DNA from: Pedococcus cremeus
GTDB lineage: Bacteria; Actinomycetota; Actinomycetes; Actinomycetales; Dermatophilaceae
Direction of reading: 5' to 3'
Length of the DNA: 64,000 nucleotides
Assembly: GCF_900111375.1 (NCBI RefSeq)
Contig: NZ_FOHB01000007.1
Coordinates: forward strand, 221,120-285,119
The notes beneath the pieces are model-generated. The model was not told the DNA's origin. It saw nothing but the letters and a program-made list of their open reading frames with translations, and made no database searches. Shown piece by piece: positions 28,893 to 38,146 of the stretch; position 1 is the stretch's first letter; every line of letters starts with the position of its first letter. The translations under genes and the position numbers were made by a program.

Positions 28893-30874
28893 TGCTGCGC
28901 TCACGTCACCTGCGATGGCTGGCGGCCTTCTGCACCGCCCTGGTCGCGGTCTCGCTGCTCGGAGTGCAGTGCGCCGCGGCGGCTCCGGAACCGGGGACGG
29001 CCAGCCTCACCTCGGTGCAGCTGCATGACGGCACGTTCACCGGTGTGCTGACAGTCCGCGCGAACGGCGCGCCAGTCGCGGTCGACCCAGCATCCCTCAA
29101 AGCCATTGTCGCGGGCCAGACGTACCCCGTGACCACCACGCCGGTGGCCCAGCTGAGGCGGGCCACCATGCTCGTGGTGGACACGAGCGGGTCCATGGGC
29201 GAAACGGGGATGGCAACCGTACGTGCTGCCGTAGCAGCCTTCCTCCGAGAGGTGCCGCCCGATGTCTCAGTCGGTCTGGTCTCCTTCGCGGCCACGGCTG
29301 GTGTCGATGTGGCTCCCACCAAGGACCATGCGAAGGTGCAGCGGGCGGTCAACGCTTTGCGCGCCCGAGGTGAGACCACGCTGTATGACGCGGTGGCGGT
29401 GGCCTCGTCGGCCTTGGCTCCCTACGAAGAGCGAAGCATCCTGCTGCTGAGCGACGGTGGCGATACCGCCAGTACCAAGGCCACTCGGTCCAGCGCTACC
29501 GCCATCCTCAAGAGCAGCTCCGTGCGTGCGGAGGTCATCGGGTTCAAGACCGAGGACAGCGACAACAGCGTGCTGCAGGGGTTCGCCAAGGTCGGCAACG
29601 GCAGCGTGGCGGCCGCTGGAAACGCGGACGCAGTCCGGGCCGCCTTCGAACGTGCGGCCAAGGTGCTGGACTCACAAAGCAGGTTCACCTTCACCCCGGA
29701 CTCGAGTGTCCAGTCCGTGGAGTCGGTGACGATCATCGGTAGCGCCAACGGCTGGGCTTTCCAGGTCCGGTCGGTTGCAGACTTCGGGGGCAAGCCGACG
29801 CCAACAACTACCCCGACCGGCGCCCCCACAACCGATGACGCCGATCGTTCGACTGTTATCCCGCCCGCGAAGCAGGAGGGCCTCCCGCCCCAGCTCCTGA
29901 TCGCGCTGATCGCCACAGGGCTTGGCATCTTTGGTGTGGCCGGGGCGCTCGCCGCACCACTGTTCCGCTCGGATCGCCGTCGGCGGGTGGAAGGCGTCGA
30001 GCGCTACGTCTCGGGCGGGGCGTCGATGGTGGCCGAGAAGGCCGGCTCGGTCACCCCACAGGCACTGTCCGCGGGCCTCGTCCAGCTTGGCGACAAGGTG
30101 ATGGAAGGGCGAGAGTCCACCAACAAGACGATGGCGCTCATCGAGAGGGCTGACCTTCCTCTGCGTGCCGGAGAGTGGTGGGTCTTGCGGCTTGTCTCGG
30201 CTGTCATCGGAATAGCTCTGTCGCTGATGTTCTTCGGCGGCGGCTTGCTGGCCACGGTGTTCGCCTTGGTGGTTGGAGCAGTTGTGGGCTACTTCCTTCC
30301 ATCCTGGGTTCTTCGCTTCTTGGCGAAGCGGCGCTGCAAGAAGTTCGAGGCTCAGCTTCCTGACGTCCTCATGCTTGTCGCCAGCAGCCTCTCCACCGGC
30401 TTCTCGTTGCTCCAGGCACTCGACGCCGTGGCCAAGGACGCAGCCCAGCCTGCTGCGAAGGAGTTCTCGAGGGCGCTGGCGGAGACGCGAATCGGTGCGG
30501 ATGTAAGCGACTCGTTGGAACGTGTGGCTGTTCGCATGGACAGCGACAACATGAAGTGGGCGACGATGGCCATCCAGATCCAGCGCACCGTGGGTGGCAA
30601 CCTGGCCGAGACCCTGCAGACGACCGCCAAGACGCTGCGTGAGCGCGAAGCCCTTCAGCGGCATGTGAAGGCACTGTCAGCCGAGGGCAAGCTGTCGGCC
30701 TACATCCTGATTGCCCTTCCCATCGGCATCTTCCTGTTCACGGCGAAGACGAACAGGGAGTACGTCCAGTTGCTGTGGACCGACCCCATGGGCTGGGGCA
30801 TGCTCGCCGGCGGCATCATCTCGCTGGGGATCGGCATCTTCTGGATGCGCAAAGTCGTGGAAGTGAAGGTCTGA
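28892..30874 (+). CDS. tadB: vWA-TadB fusion protein
   Basis: 660 residues. A signal peptide (about 1-31) is followed by a secreted von Willebrand factor A domain with an intact MIDAS motif, DTSGS, at 97-101, then a Thr/Pro linker. A membrane helix near 330 leads into a typical TadB part with membrane segments and the T2SSF motif region DVLMLVASSLSTGFSLLQALD. TadB is normally about 300 residues and forms the inner-membrane platform. Here it carries an extracytoplasmic metal-dependent adhesion-type domain. No frameshift separates the halves. The start shares one base with the tadA stop. Confidence 0.93.
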   Translation: MLRSRHLRWLAAFCTALVAVSLLGVQCAAAAPEPGTASLTSVQLHDGTFTGVLTVRANGAPVAVDPASLKAIVAGQTYPVTTTPVAQLRRATMLVVDTSGSMGETGMATVRAAVAAFLREVPPDVSVGLVSFAATAGVDVAPTKDHAKVQRAVNALRARGETTLYDAVAVASSALAPYEERSILLLSDGGDTASTKATRSSATAILKSSSVRAEVIGFKTEDSDNSVLQGFAKVGNGSVAAAGNADAVRAAFERAAKVLDSQSRFTFTPDSSVQSVESVTIIGSANGWAFQVRSVADFGGKPTPTTTPTGAPTTDDADRSTVIPPAKQEGLPPQLLIALIATGLGIFGVAGALAAPLFRSDRRRRVEGVERYVSGGASMVAEKAGSVTPQALSAGLVQLGDKVMEGRESTNKTMALIERADLPLRAGEWWVLRLVSAVIGIALSLMFFGGGLLATVFALVVGAVVGYFLPSWVLRFLAKRRCKKFEAQLPDVLMLVASSLSTGFSLLQALDAVAKDAAQPAAKEFSRALAETRIGADVSDSLERVAVRMDSDNMKWATMAIQIQRTVGGNLAETLQTTAKTLREREALQRHVKALSAEGKLSAYILIALPIGIFLFTAKTNREYVQLLWTDPMGWGMLAGGIISLGIGIFWMRKVVEVKV

Positions 30875-30875
30875 C

Positions 30876-31802
30876 ATGGGTTCCAGTGTGCTTCTGTTCA
30901 TCGGGATGGGGGCCGTGGCCCTGGCCCTGGTCACGATCGTTTTGGCGGCCAGCTTGGGTGCTGGCGAGACCACTGGAGTGGCCCGGTCCATCGCACTGAT
31001 CGAGCAGACGATCGACCGCAAGGAGGTCAGCAAGTCTGAGCTGCCTGCCTCCGAGCGACTGCTGGTTCCATTCCTCAGCGCCACGCGACGGATCGGCTTC
31101 AAGCTGTCTCCAGCGGGGTCCTCAGAGAGCATGACGCGGCTGTTGGACCTGGCGGGGAACCCAGGCAGCTGGACTGCCGACAAGATCATGGGCTACAAGG
31201 GCGCCGGCCTCATCGCCGGCGCGATTGTGGGAGTGGCGATCGGGCACTTCTCGCTCAAAGGCGTGCTGTTCGCAATCGTGGGCGCGGCAGCGGGGTTCTT
31301 CCTTCCGAACCTGTTGCTGCTGAACCTGGGGCAGAAGCGCCAGGAGGAGCTGCGCCTCGGCTTGGCCGACTCGCTCGACATGATGACAGTGTGTGTCGAG
31401 GCCGGCCAAGGCTTCGATTCTGCCCTTCTCCAGGTTGCCCGCTCGGTGGAAGGTCCCGTCGCGGGTGAGTTCGCCCGAGTGCTCGGCGAGATCCAGATGG
31501 GAAAGTCACGCGGGGAGGCGTTCAGCTCCCTGGGCACGCGCACCACCGTGCCTGAGGTCAAGAACTTCGTGAGCGCATTGGTACAGGCCGACCGGCTCGG
31601 TCTGCCCATCGCCAACGTCCTGCGGGAGCAGTCGCAGCAGATGCGGCTCGTGCGTCGTCAGCGAGCCGAGGAGAAAGCGCAGAAGGTCCCAGTCAAGATC
31701 CTGTTCCCGATGCTGCTGTTCATCTTCCCGGCTCTCTTCATCGTGATCATCGGTCCGGGCGCCATCAAGATGATCCACACCTTCTCGGGAGGCGGCATCT
31801 GA
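30876..31802 (+). CDS. tadC: Tad platform protein TadC
   Basis: 308 residues, starting one base after the tadB stop. It has an N-terminal membrane helix, a pair of central helices (GYKGAGLIAGAIVGVAIG and an adjoining one), then a T2SSF domain (LADSLDMMTVCVEAGQGFDSAL). It ends in the VKILFPMLLFIFPALFIVIIGP helix. TadB and TadC together make the inner-membrane platform worked by TadA. It is the last gene of the operon and converges on a response regulator 32 bases away. No clear terminator is visible. Confidence 0.94.
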   Translation: MGSSVLLFIGMGAVALALVTIVLAASLGAGETTGVARSIALIEQTIDRKEVSKSELPASERLLVPFLSATRRIGFKLSPAGSSESMTRLLDLAGNPGSWTADKIMGYKGAGLIAGAIVGVAIGHFSLKGVLFAIVGAAAGFFLPNLLLLNLGQKRQEELRLGLADSLDMMTVCVEAGQGFDSALLQVARSVEGPVAGEFARVLGEIQMGKSRGEAFSSLGTRTTVPEVKNFVSALVQADRLGLPIANVLREQSQQMRLVRRQRAEEKAQKVPVKILFPMLLFIFPALFIVIIGPGAIKMIHTFSGGGI

Positions 31803-31834
31803 GCGCCGCATGACTTCATCGGCTGCAGCTGGGG

Positions 31835-32485
31835 TCAGCGGGGAAGGTTGCCCGCTGACTCCGGCTTGACCAGTCCCAGCCGTAACGCGGCCATCACGGC
31901 CGATGCACGGTTGTGGGCGCCGAGCTTCTCGTAGACCTTCGAGACGTGGGTCTTGACGGTCGACTCGCTCATGTAGAGCTTTTTCGCCACGGCGGCGATG
32001 GAGTCGCCGGCAACCAGGCGGTCGAGCACCTCCGTCTCGCGCGGCGTGAGCTTCGGCTTGTCCGACGACGACCGCCGGCGCAGCGCCTCGGCCAGGCCGG
32101 TCGCCATGAACGCGTCGGGGGCGACCGCCGCCCGCCGCACCGCCGCGATGACCTCCTCGGACGGCGCGGACTTCAGCACCAGGGCGGACGCGCCGAGGTC
32201 GAGGGCCTCGAGCAGGGTCTCGTCGTCGTTGTGCATGGTCAGCACGACGATCCCCAACCGCGGCGACGCCTCACGGGCGGCGCGGGCCAGCGTGAGCCCG
32301 GAGCCGTCGGGCATCGACACATCGATGACCAGCACGTGCAACGGGTGCTGCTGCAGCATCATCCGGCCCTCGGCCACCGAGCCGGCCTGCCCGACCACGT
32401 GGAGGTCGGGCTCGCTGTCGATCATCCTGCAGACGGCTTCGCGGACCAGGGTGTGGTCGTCGATCACCATCACATTGATGCTCAT
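31835..32485 (-). CDS. NarL/LuxR-family response regulator
   Basis: 216 residues. The receiver domain has acidic residues at 9-10, phospho-acceptor D55 in VLVIDVSMPDGSG and a Lys in VLKSAP. The C-terminal LuxR helix-turn-helix is LTPRETEVLDRLVAGDSIA with STVKTHVSKVYEKLG. Its start overlaps the stop of the adjacent kinase gene (ATGA), so the two are a pair. It is convergent with the Tad operon end; a link to pili is possible but not shown. Its receiver keeps all key residues, although its kinase looks degenerate. Confidence 0.94.
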   Translation of the reverse strand: MSINVMVIDDHTLVREAVCRMIDSEPDLHVVGQAGSVAEGRMMLQQHPLHVLVIDVSMPDGSGLTLARAAREASPRLGIVVLTMHNDDETLLEALDLGASALVLKSAPSEEVIAAVRRAAVAPDAFMATGLAEALRRRSSSDKPKLTPRETEVLDRLVAGDSIAAVAKKLYMSESTVKTHVSKVYEKLGAHNRASAVMAALRLGLVKPESAGNLPR

Positions 32486-34110
32486 GACGGCTGAGGGATC
32501 CTTTCGTGTGACAGCGTCGCGGAGGGAGCCGCGCCGCGAGCCCGCATTCTCATACGGACGGAGACACCGCGCTCACCATAGGGGTCGACGGTGATCTCGG
32601 CACCGAGGGCACGCAAGGGGTGCTCGGTGAAGTCCTTTCTCTTCAGCTGCGAGGTCCCGTTGTGCGAGACCCATAGCTCGGCCCGAGGGGCGGCCACATT
32701 GAGTCGCACGTCCATCGACGTGGTGTCGGCCGCGTGGCGGGCGTCGGTCAGCACCTGGAGGAACAGGCGGTAGATCAGCACCTCGGTGTGCGCCGGCAGC
32801 CGGAAACCGGTCTCCGAAAGATGCATCCGCGTCGTCATGCCAGTCGCGGAGCCGAAGCTCTGCAGCCGCGAGCCAATCATCGCGCCAAGCCCGGTGTCGG
32901 GCCGCACGGCGATCCGGAGGTCGGCGATGTGCAGCCGCAAGTCGGCCAGCACGCGGGAGACTTCCTTGCGGAGCCCGTCAAGGTCTTCGGCGATGGGGGA
33001 GTCGAGGTCACGTGCCCGCCGCCGCACCGAGTCGAGCCCGAAGCCGAGCGCCACCATCTCCTGCGCGATGCCGTCGTGCATCTCGCGGGCCAGCCGCTCG
33101 CGCTCCTCGAGCCCGGCCCTCTCGCGCAGGCTGGCGAAGACCACCGACAGGTCGATGTGCGCCGAGTGCGTTGCGGCCACCTCCACCGCGGCAGCGAGGT
33201 CGTCCTCCGAGAAGGGCGTCATCGCGGGACGGTCGGCCACGAGCACCCCGAGGCGCTTGCCGGTCTCGTCGTACATCGGCACCGCGATCACCGAGCGCTC
33301 GACGTAGTCGCCGTCCCACACCGACAGTGTCGGCTCGCCCTCGTTCCACGCCTGCCACAGCACCGAGCCGGTCTCGGTGGGGTCGGGCCACGGCGTGCGG
33401 TCGGCGCCGCGGATCGCCAGTGGCACGGCCGGGTCGTCGCCGTAGCCGACGAGGATCGCACTGCGTGCAGACCGGGTGCGCCCGGCGAGGTCCTGCAGCG
33501 CCATCTCGGCCGACGCGGGGGCGTCGAAGCCGGTGTCGAGGGAGTCGGCCAGCTCGTGGAGCCGCCGCAGGAGCATGCTGGCCTCGGCGGCCAGCGACGG
33601 GTCGACCGACACCGCGGCGGAGGCCGCGGCCGCCTGCATCTCCATCTGTCGAGAGAGGGCCCCGAGCAGCCCGATGAGGGCCGCCCCGAGGGTCCACAGC
33701 AGCATCCGGCTGGTGATGTCCTCGTTGAGCCCGGTGCCCAACGAGCCGATGGCGAACCCAGTCGCGGCGCCCACACCGGTGATCCAGAGCACCCAACGCG
33801 GCCGGTAGTGCAGTCCAACGTTGAAGGCCGGGATCACGATGAGGGCCTTCGGGCCGATGCCGCCGTAGGCCATCGCGGCGCCGGAGGCCAGAGCGGCGAC
33901 TGTGAGCACCGCCAGCGCCTGCATGCGGCGGGTCCGCGTGGGCACGACCTGGGAGAGCAGCCCTGTGGCGATGAGGTCGAGGGTCAGGACCAGCAGCACC
34001 CAGGGGAGCGCGTTCGCCACGGAGTTGGTGAACGTGGCGACGGTGAGCGCTGCCAGCGCGAAGCCGATCCGGATGAGGGTGGCCATGGAAAGCCGCGGCA
34101 ACCAGCGCAT
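32482..34110 (-). CDS. GAF-containing histidine kinase with a degenerate ATPase domain
   Basis: 542 residues from the ATG at 34110, four bases after GGGAGG; an ATG at 34146 is also open. Six or so membrane spans fill residues 10-155 and a GAF-like domain spans about 190-325. A HisKA_3 dimerisation domain has H345 in ERERLAREMHDGIAQE. The following HATPase region keeps the fold pattern but lacks the usual signatures. VLTDARHAAD replaces the ALTNVxRHA N box, SHNGTS replaces the DDGxG box, and no GLxGM motif is present. It may be kinase-weak or a phosphatase or ligand sensor. It is the upstream partner of the LuxR regulator. Confidence 0.88.
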   Translation of the reverse strand: MRWLPRLSMATLIRIGFALAALTVATFTNSVANALPWVLLVLTLDLIATGLLSQVVPTRTRRMQALAVLTVAALASGAAMAYGGIGPKALIVIPAFNVGLHYRPRWVLWITGVGAATGFAIGSLGTGLNEDITSRMLLWTLGAALIGLLGALSRQMEMQAAAASAAVSVDPSLAAEASMLLRRLHELADSLDTGFDAPASAEMALQDLAGRTRSARSAILVGYGDDPAVPLAIRGADRTPWPDPTETGSVLWQAWNEGEPTLSVWDGDYVERSVIAVPMYDETGKRLGVLVADRPAMTPFSEDDLAAAVEVAATHSAHIDLSVVFASLRERAGLEERERLAREMHDGIAQEMVALGFGLDSVRRRARDLDSPIAEDLDGLRKEVSRVLADLRLHIADLRIAVRPDTGLGAMIGSRLQSFGSATGMTTRMHLSETGFRLPAHTEVLIYRLFLQVLTDARHAADTTSMDVRLNVAAPRAELWVSHNGTSQLKRKDFTEHPLRALGAEITVDPYGERGVSVRMRMRARGAAPSATLSHERIPQPS

Positions 34111-34287
34111 CCGACCTCCCGATCTGTTCACCCCGGCGCCTGTCATTGTTGCCCTGTCGTACCCCGTTGTCCTGTGTTTGCGTGCATCTGGGTGCGGCGT
34201 TTCCACAGGTATCTCCGCAGCGTATCGCCGCCCACAAGCACCGGGCCACCGCAACACGTCCATTGGTTTCTGCGCCAGCCTGATGTC

Positions 34288-35097
34288 GTGCCACGTCCGC
34301 CCACCCGCGCGCTGACGCAGCGGTTCCCCAGGGGACTGCCCACTGGGCTGACCGCCGGGCTGGGGGAGCTGGCGGCGCTCGCGCTGCCCGCGTCGTGCGC
34401 CTCCTGCGGCCTCGCCGACGAGGCCGTATGCCGTGAGTGCCGGTCCGCGATCGGCGCGGCGCTCTGGGTGGACGGACCGCGGATGGTGCAGCCGACCCCG
34501 TGCCCCGAGGGCATGCCGCGGGTCTGGGCGACGGCTCCCTACGGCGGCCCGCTCGGCCGCCTCGTCGCGGCATACAAGGACGACGAGCGCCGTGATCTCG
34601 CCACGGTGCTGGCGCCGCTCCTCGCCTCGGCGGTCGACGCCGCCATCGCAGGGTCCCTGGCACGCCAGGTGCTCGCCGCCGGCAACGGCCCTGTGGTCGT
34701 GGTGCCGGCGCCGACGTCACGACAGGCGCGCCGGAGGCGGGGCGATGCACCCCTCCTGGCGCTGACCCGACGGTCGGTCGCCGGGTACGGCGACGTCGAG
34801 GCCGTCTGCGGCGACGCGCTGCGGCTGCGGCGGCGGGTCGCCGACCAGGCGGGGCTGACGGCGCGCGCGCGGCGCGTGAACCTCGAGCACGCCATCGAGG
34901 CACGCGCGGCGTGGCGGCCGGTGCTCGGGGGAGCGGTGTGCGTGCTCGTCGACGACGTGCTCACCACAGGTGCAACGTTGGTGGAGGCGGCACGGGCGCT
35001 GAGGGCCGAGGGAGCCCGAGAGGTCATCGCCGCGACGGTGTGCGCGACCCCCCGAAAGGGCCATGGCACAACTCGCCACAAACCCACCCCCGTATAG
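34288..35097 (+). CDS. comF: ComF-family phosphoribosyltransferase-like protein
   Basis: 269 residues from a GTG at 34288; the frame is open far upstream but that part is antisense to the kinase. A zinc-finger-like Cys quartet lies at residues 37, 40, 48 and 51 (CASCGLADEAVCREC). The type I PRTase motif VLVDDVLTTGAT is at 219-230. ComF relatives are linked to DNA uptake, but in actinobacteria the role is unclear. Its place next to hpf and secA is conserved in the phylum. It contains two of the GTATGCCG octamers. The exact start is uncertain. Confidence 0.88.
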   Translation: MPRPPTRALTQRFPRGLPTGLTAGLGELAALALPASCASCGLADEAVCRECRSAIGAALWVDGPRMVQPTPCPEGMPRVWATAPYGGPLGRLVAAYKDDERRDLATVLAPLLASAVDAAIAGSLARQVLAAGNGPVVVVPAPTSRQARRRRGDAPLLALTRRSVAGYGDVEAVCGDALRLRRRVADQAGLTARARRVNLEHAIEARAAWRPVLGGAVCVLVDDVLTTGATLVEAARALRAEGAREVIAATVCATPRKGHGTTRHKPTPV

Positions 35098-35336
35098 GCC
35101 CTTCGTCCACTGTCGGAATCCGGGAGCGTCGACTACCTTCTGGTTATGGCCCCCCCGGTCCTGGTGGAGAACACCTCGACAGGGCGCCCCCGGCACTGTC
35201 CCGGCGGCGCCTCGGCCCGGGGAGCGGGCAGCCGGAGCGACCGGCGAGGGGAGTGGTGCCGCGGTTGACGAGGGCTTCGCACGCCCGCCTCATGCACCAC
35301 CACGATGCACCCCACGATTCCCCCAAGGAGGACACT

Positions 35337-36011
35337 GTGGAGATTGTCGTCACCGGACGCAACATGCAGGTTTCCGATCGGTTCAGGGCCCACCTCGACG
35401 AGAAGCTGGCCAAGGTGCCGCAGCTCGCGCCCCGCGTGCAGCGCGTCGACGTGGTAGTGACCCACGAGCCGAACAAGCGCCAGGCCAAGGCGTGCGACCG
35501 GATCGAGATCACCTGCCATGTGAAGGGCCCCGTCGTGCGGGCCGAGGCATGTCTGGACGACAAGTACGCCGCCCTCGACGTGGCCATGGACAAGCTCATG
35601 GAGCGACTCCGCCGGGCCCACGACAGGCGCCGGGTCCACCGCGGCCGCCGCGCACCGGAGTCGGTCGCGCAGGCGACGGCCCGTCTGTCCGCCCCCCTCG
35701 ACGGGCAGGGCGCGGAGACCGCGCAGGAGGGGGGCGAGGCCGAGGAGCGCGAGCCCTTCGGCGCCCAGGGGAACTCGCCCATCGAGGTCAGGGAGAAGGT
35801 GCACGCGAGCACCCCCATGAACCTGGAGCAGGCCGTCAACGAGATGGAGCTCGTCGGCCACGACTTCTACCTCTTCCACGACAGCGACACCGACCAGCCG
35901 AGCGTCGTCTACCGCCGCCGTGGCTGGTCCTACGGCGTGATCCACCTCAAGGTCGAGCGTGAGGCCGATACCGCGTCCGAGCCCATGACCGAGATGGAGA
36001 AGGTCGGCTGA
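35337..36011 (+). CDS. hpf: ribosome hibernation promoting factor, long form
   Basis: 224 residues from the GTG at 35337, five bases after AAGGAGG. The N-terminal ribosome-binding domain starts VEIVVTGRNMQVSDRFRAHL. A charged linker (about 90-155) leads to the C-terminal dimerisation domain (PMNLEQAVNEMELVGHDFYLF). The long form dimerises 70S ribosomes into inactive 100S particles in stationary phase. The 239 bases upstream hold no gene. Only weak promoter-like elements are seen there. Confidence 0.96.
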   Translation: MEIVVTGRNMQVSDRFRAHLDEKLAKVPQLAPRVQRVDVVVTHEPNKRQAKACDRIEITCHVKGPVVRAEACLDDKYAALDVAMDKLMERLRRAHDRRRVHRGRRAPESVAQATARLSAPLDGQGAETAQEGGEAEEREPFGAQGNSPIEVREKVHASTPMNLEQAVNEMELVGHDFYLFHDSDTDQPSVVYRRRGWSYGVIHLKVEREADTASEPMTEMEKVG

Positions 36012-36114
36012 GTCAGCCCTGTGCCACGCGCCGAGCGGTGGCATCGACCCGCACCAGCACGTCTGGTGACGAAAAACGTCGGTGTCACCGCTCGCGCATG
36101 ACAGGATGTGCAGC

Positions 36115-36813
36115 GTGAACGCAGGGGACAGCGTGCGGACGACACAAGAGCCGATCCGGGTGGTGATCGCGGACGACCATGTGCTCTACCGGCGTGGCCT
36201 CCAGACGGTGGTCACGCAGGAGGAGGACATCGACATCGTCGGCGAGGCAAGTGACGGCCAGGAGGCGATCGACCGCACTGTCGAGCTGCTGCCCGACGTC
36301 GTCCTGATGGACGTGCGGATGCCGCGCGTCTCGGGCATCGAGGCGTGCGCGGCGATCAAGAGCCAGGTCCCCTCCACCAAGATCATCATGCTGACGATGT
36401 CGGACGAGGAGTCCGACCTCTACGAGGCCGTCAAGGCCGGCGCCAACGGTTACCTCCTCAAGGACGTGCCCGGCGAGGAGATCGCGGCCGGCATCAAGGC
36501 TGTCATGGGGGGCGACTCGCTGATCTCGCCGTCGATGGCCTCCAAGCTGCTCGCCGAGTTCGCGCAGATGAGCAAGAAGAGCCCCGACCGCCCCGCCACG
36601 GTTGGGGCGCCGCGCCTGACCGAACGCGAGCTCGAGGTGCTCAAGCTCGTGGCCCGCGGCATGGCCAACAAGGAGATCGCGCACCAGCTCTTCATCTCTG
36701 AGAACACGGTGAAGAACCACGTGCGCAACATCCTCGAGAAGCTGCAGCTGCACTCGCGCATGGAAGCGGCCATGTATGCCGTGCGCGAGAACCTCCTCGA
36801 TCCTGAAGAGTGA
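36115..36813 (+). CDS. orphan NarL/LuxR-family response regulator
   Basis: 232 residues from the GTG at 36115, eight bases after AGGA; starts at 36082 and 36106 are also open. Receiver: VVIADDH, phospho-acceptor D66 in [13 protein letters not shown], and LLKDVPG. The LuxR domain is [22 protein letters not shown] with [14 protein letters not shown]. No kinase gene is adjacent. The position between hpf and a YcaQ-type gene is recurrent in actinobacteria. It contains one GTATGCCG octamer, using the rare Tyr codon TAT. Confidence 0.93.
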   Translation: MNAGDSVRTTQEPIRVVIADDHVLYRRGLQTVVTQEEDIDIVGEASDGQEAIDRTVELLPDVVLMDVRMPRVSGIEACAAIKSQVPSTKIIMLTMSDEESDLYEAVKAGANGYLLKDVPGEEIAAGIKAVMGGDSLISPSMASKLLAEFAQMSKKSPDRPATVGAPRLTERELEVLKLVARGMANKEIAHQLFISENTVKNHVRNILEKLQLHSRMEAAMYAVRENLLDPEE

Positions 36814-36826
36814 CGGTCCCCGAGGA

Positions 36827-38017
36827 ATGACCGAGCCGGTCCGCCTCACGAAGGCGCAGGCTCGCCGCATCGCGCTGGCCGCGCAGGGTTTCGCTGACCC
36901 ACGCCCGGCTCCCGGCACCGCGACCACCCGTCACCTGCAGCGGGTCATCGACCGCGTGGGCGTCATCCAGATCGACAGCGTCAACGTCCTGGCACGCAGC
37001 CACTACCTACCCTTCTTCTCGCGGCTCGGCCCCTACGACCGCGCGCTGCTGGACCGCGCCCGTGACCGGGCTCCGCGCCGGGTGGTCGAGTACTGGGCCC
37101 ACGAGGCGAGCCTGATCCCGCCTCGGACCTGGCCGCTGCTCGACTTCCGGATGCAGCGCGCGTTGAAAGACTCCTGGGGCGGCATGCAGCGGGTGGCCCA
37201 CGACCACCCCGAGCTCGTGGAGGCCGTCTTCGAGGAGGTGGTCGCGCGGGGCCCGCTCACCTCCCGCCATGTGGAGGCGGCCCTCGAGCACGACCTGCCG
37301 CGCGAGCGCGAGCACTGGGGCTGGAATTGGTCGCTGGTCAAGAACGCCCTCGAGCACCTCTTCTGGGCGGGCCGCATCACCAGCGCCGGCCGCACCCAGC
37401 AGTTCGAGCGCCGGTATGCCGCGCTGCAGCGCGTGCTGCCCCGCGACGTCGCCGAGCAGGCGCTCGACCCCGCCCTGCGCCCCACCCACGAGCAGGCCTT
37501 CCGCGAGCTCGTGATGGTGGCGGCTGCCGCGCTCGGGGTCGGCACCGAGCAGTGCCTGCGCGACTACTTCCGGCTGAAGCCTGAGCAGGCACGACCGGCC
37601 ATCGCCTCGCTCGTCGAGGAGGGCGCCCTGGTGCCGGCCACCATCGACGGGTGGGCGCGCCCGGCATACCTGCTCCCGGGTGCCCGCCGCCCACGGAAGG
37701 TGACGGCAAAGGCGTTGCTGAGCCCCTTCGACTCGCTGATCTGGCAGCGCGACCGCACCGCCGCGCTGTTCGACTTCACCTACCGGCTCGAGATCTACGT
37801 GCCCGCGCACCTGCGGGTGCACGGTTACTACGTGCTGCCCTTCCTCTTCGGTGAGCACCTCGTCGCCCGCTGCGACCTGAAAGCAGACCGGGCCGCCGGG
37901 GTGCTTCGGGTCCACGCCGTGCACTGGGAGACCGGAGCACCTGCGGAGGCCCGCCCCGCGCTGGATGCCGAGCTCGCCGCCATGGCTGGCTGGCTGGGCC
38001 TCACCGGCGTCGCCTGA
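36827..38017 (+). CDS. YcaQ/AlkX-like DNA glycosylase (HTH_42)
   Basis: 396 residues. The start at 36827 fits the family N-terminus [20 protein letters not shown], though GAGGA abuts the ATG directly. The catalytic motif appears as Q48-I49-D50 ([19 protein letters not shown]), the Q-x-D version of YcaQ-type proteins, rather than Q-x-Q of AlkZ. Winged-helix domains follow with [11 protein letters not shown] and [14 protein letters not shown]. Family members unhook interstrand crosslinks or excise bulky alkylated bases. It follows the orphan regulator by 13 bases and may be cotranscribed. Confidence 0.92.
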   Translation: MTEPVRLTKAQARRIALAAQGFADPRPAPGTATTRHLQRVIDRVGVIQIDSVNVLARSHYLPFFSRLGPYDRALLDRARDRAPRRVVEYWAHEASLIPPRTWPLLDFRMQRALKDSWGGMQRVAHDHPELVEAVFEEVVARGPLTSRHVEAALEHDLPREREHWGWNWSLVKNALEHLFWAGRITSAGRTQQFERRYAALQRVLPRDVAEQALDPALRPTHEQAFRELVMVAAAALGVGTEQCLRDYFRLKPEQARPAIASLVEEGALVPATIDGWARPAYLLPGARRPRKVTAKALLSPFDSLIWQRDRTAALFDFTYRLEIYVPAHLRVHGYYVLPFLFGEHLVARCDLKADRAAGVLRVHAVHWETGAPAEARPALDAELAAMAGWLGLTGVA

Positions 38018-38032
38018 ACCCGCCGCTTGACT

Positions 38033-38060
38033 CTCGTCGACCGACCCTCGTCGACCGACC
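38033..38060. repeat. 14-bp perfect tandem duplication
   Basis: CTCGTCGACCGACC occurs twice head to tail (38033-38046 and 38047-38060), just after the stop at 38017. It looks like a recent replication-slippage duplication. Confidence 0.9.
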
Positions 38061-38134
38061 TTTCGGCGCGGAGGACGGCGGGATCACACCGCTCATTGGC
38101 CGGATACCGCTGTCACCGTGAAGCTCTCGCGGGT

Positions 38135-38140
38135 TAGGTT
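38135..38140 (+). promoter_or_regulatory. -10 box of a leaderless promoter
   Basis: TAGGTT, six bases, then the GTG at 38147. The start codon has no Shine-Dalgarno. No good -35 is visible. Confidence 0.4.
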
Positions 38141-38146
38141 CCGCCG

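Noticed and set aside
32734..34287. Long upstream extension of the comF frame
   Set aside because: It is antisense to the histidine kinase and His/Arg-rich; only the part from 34288 looks like protein.
33008..34903. A 631-codon minus-strand frame overlapping the kinase and comF
   Set aside because: It is Arg/Pro/Ala-rich frameshift reading of the kinase gene, not a separate protein.
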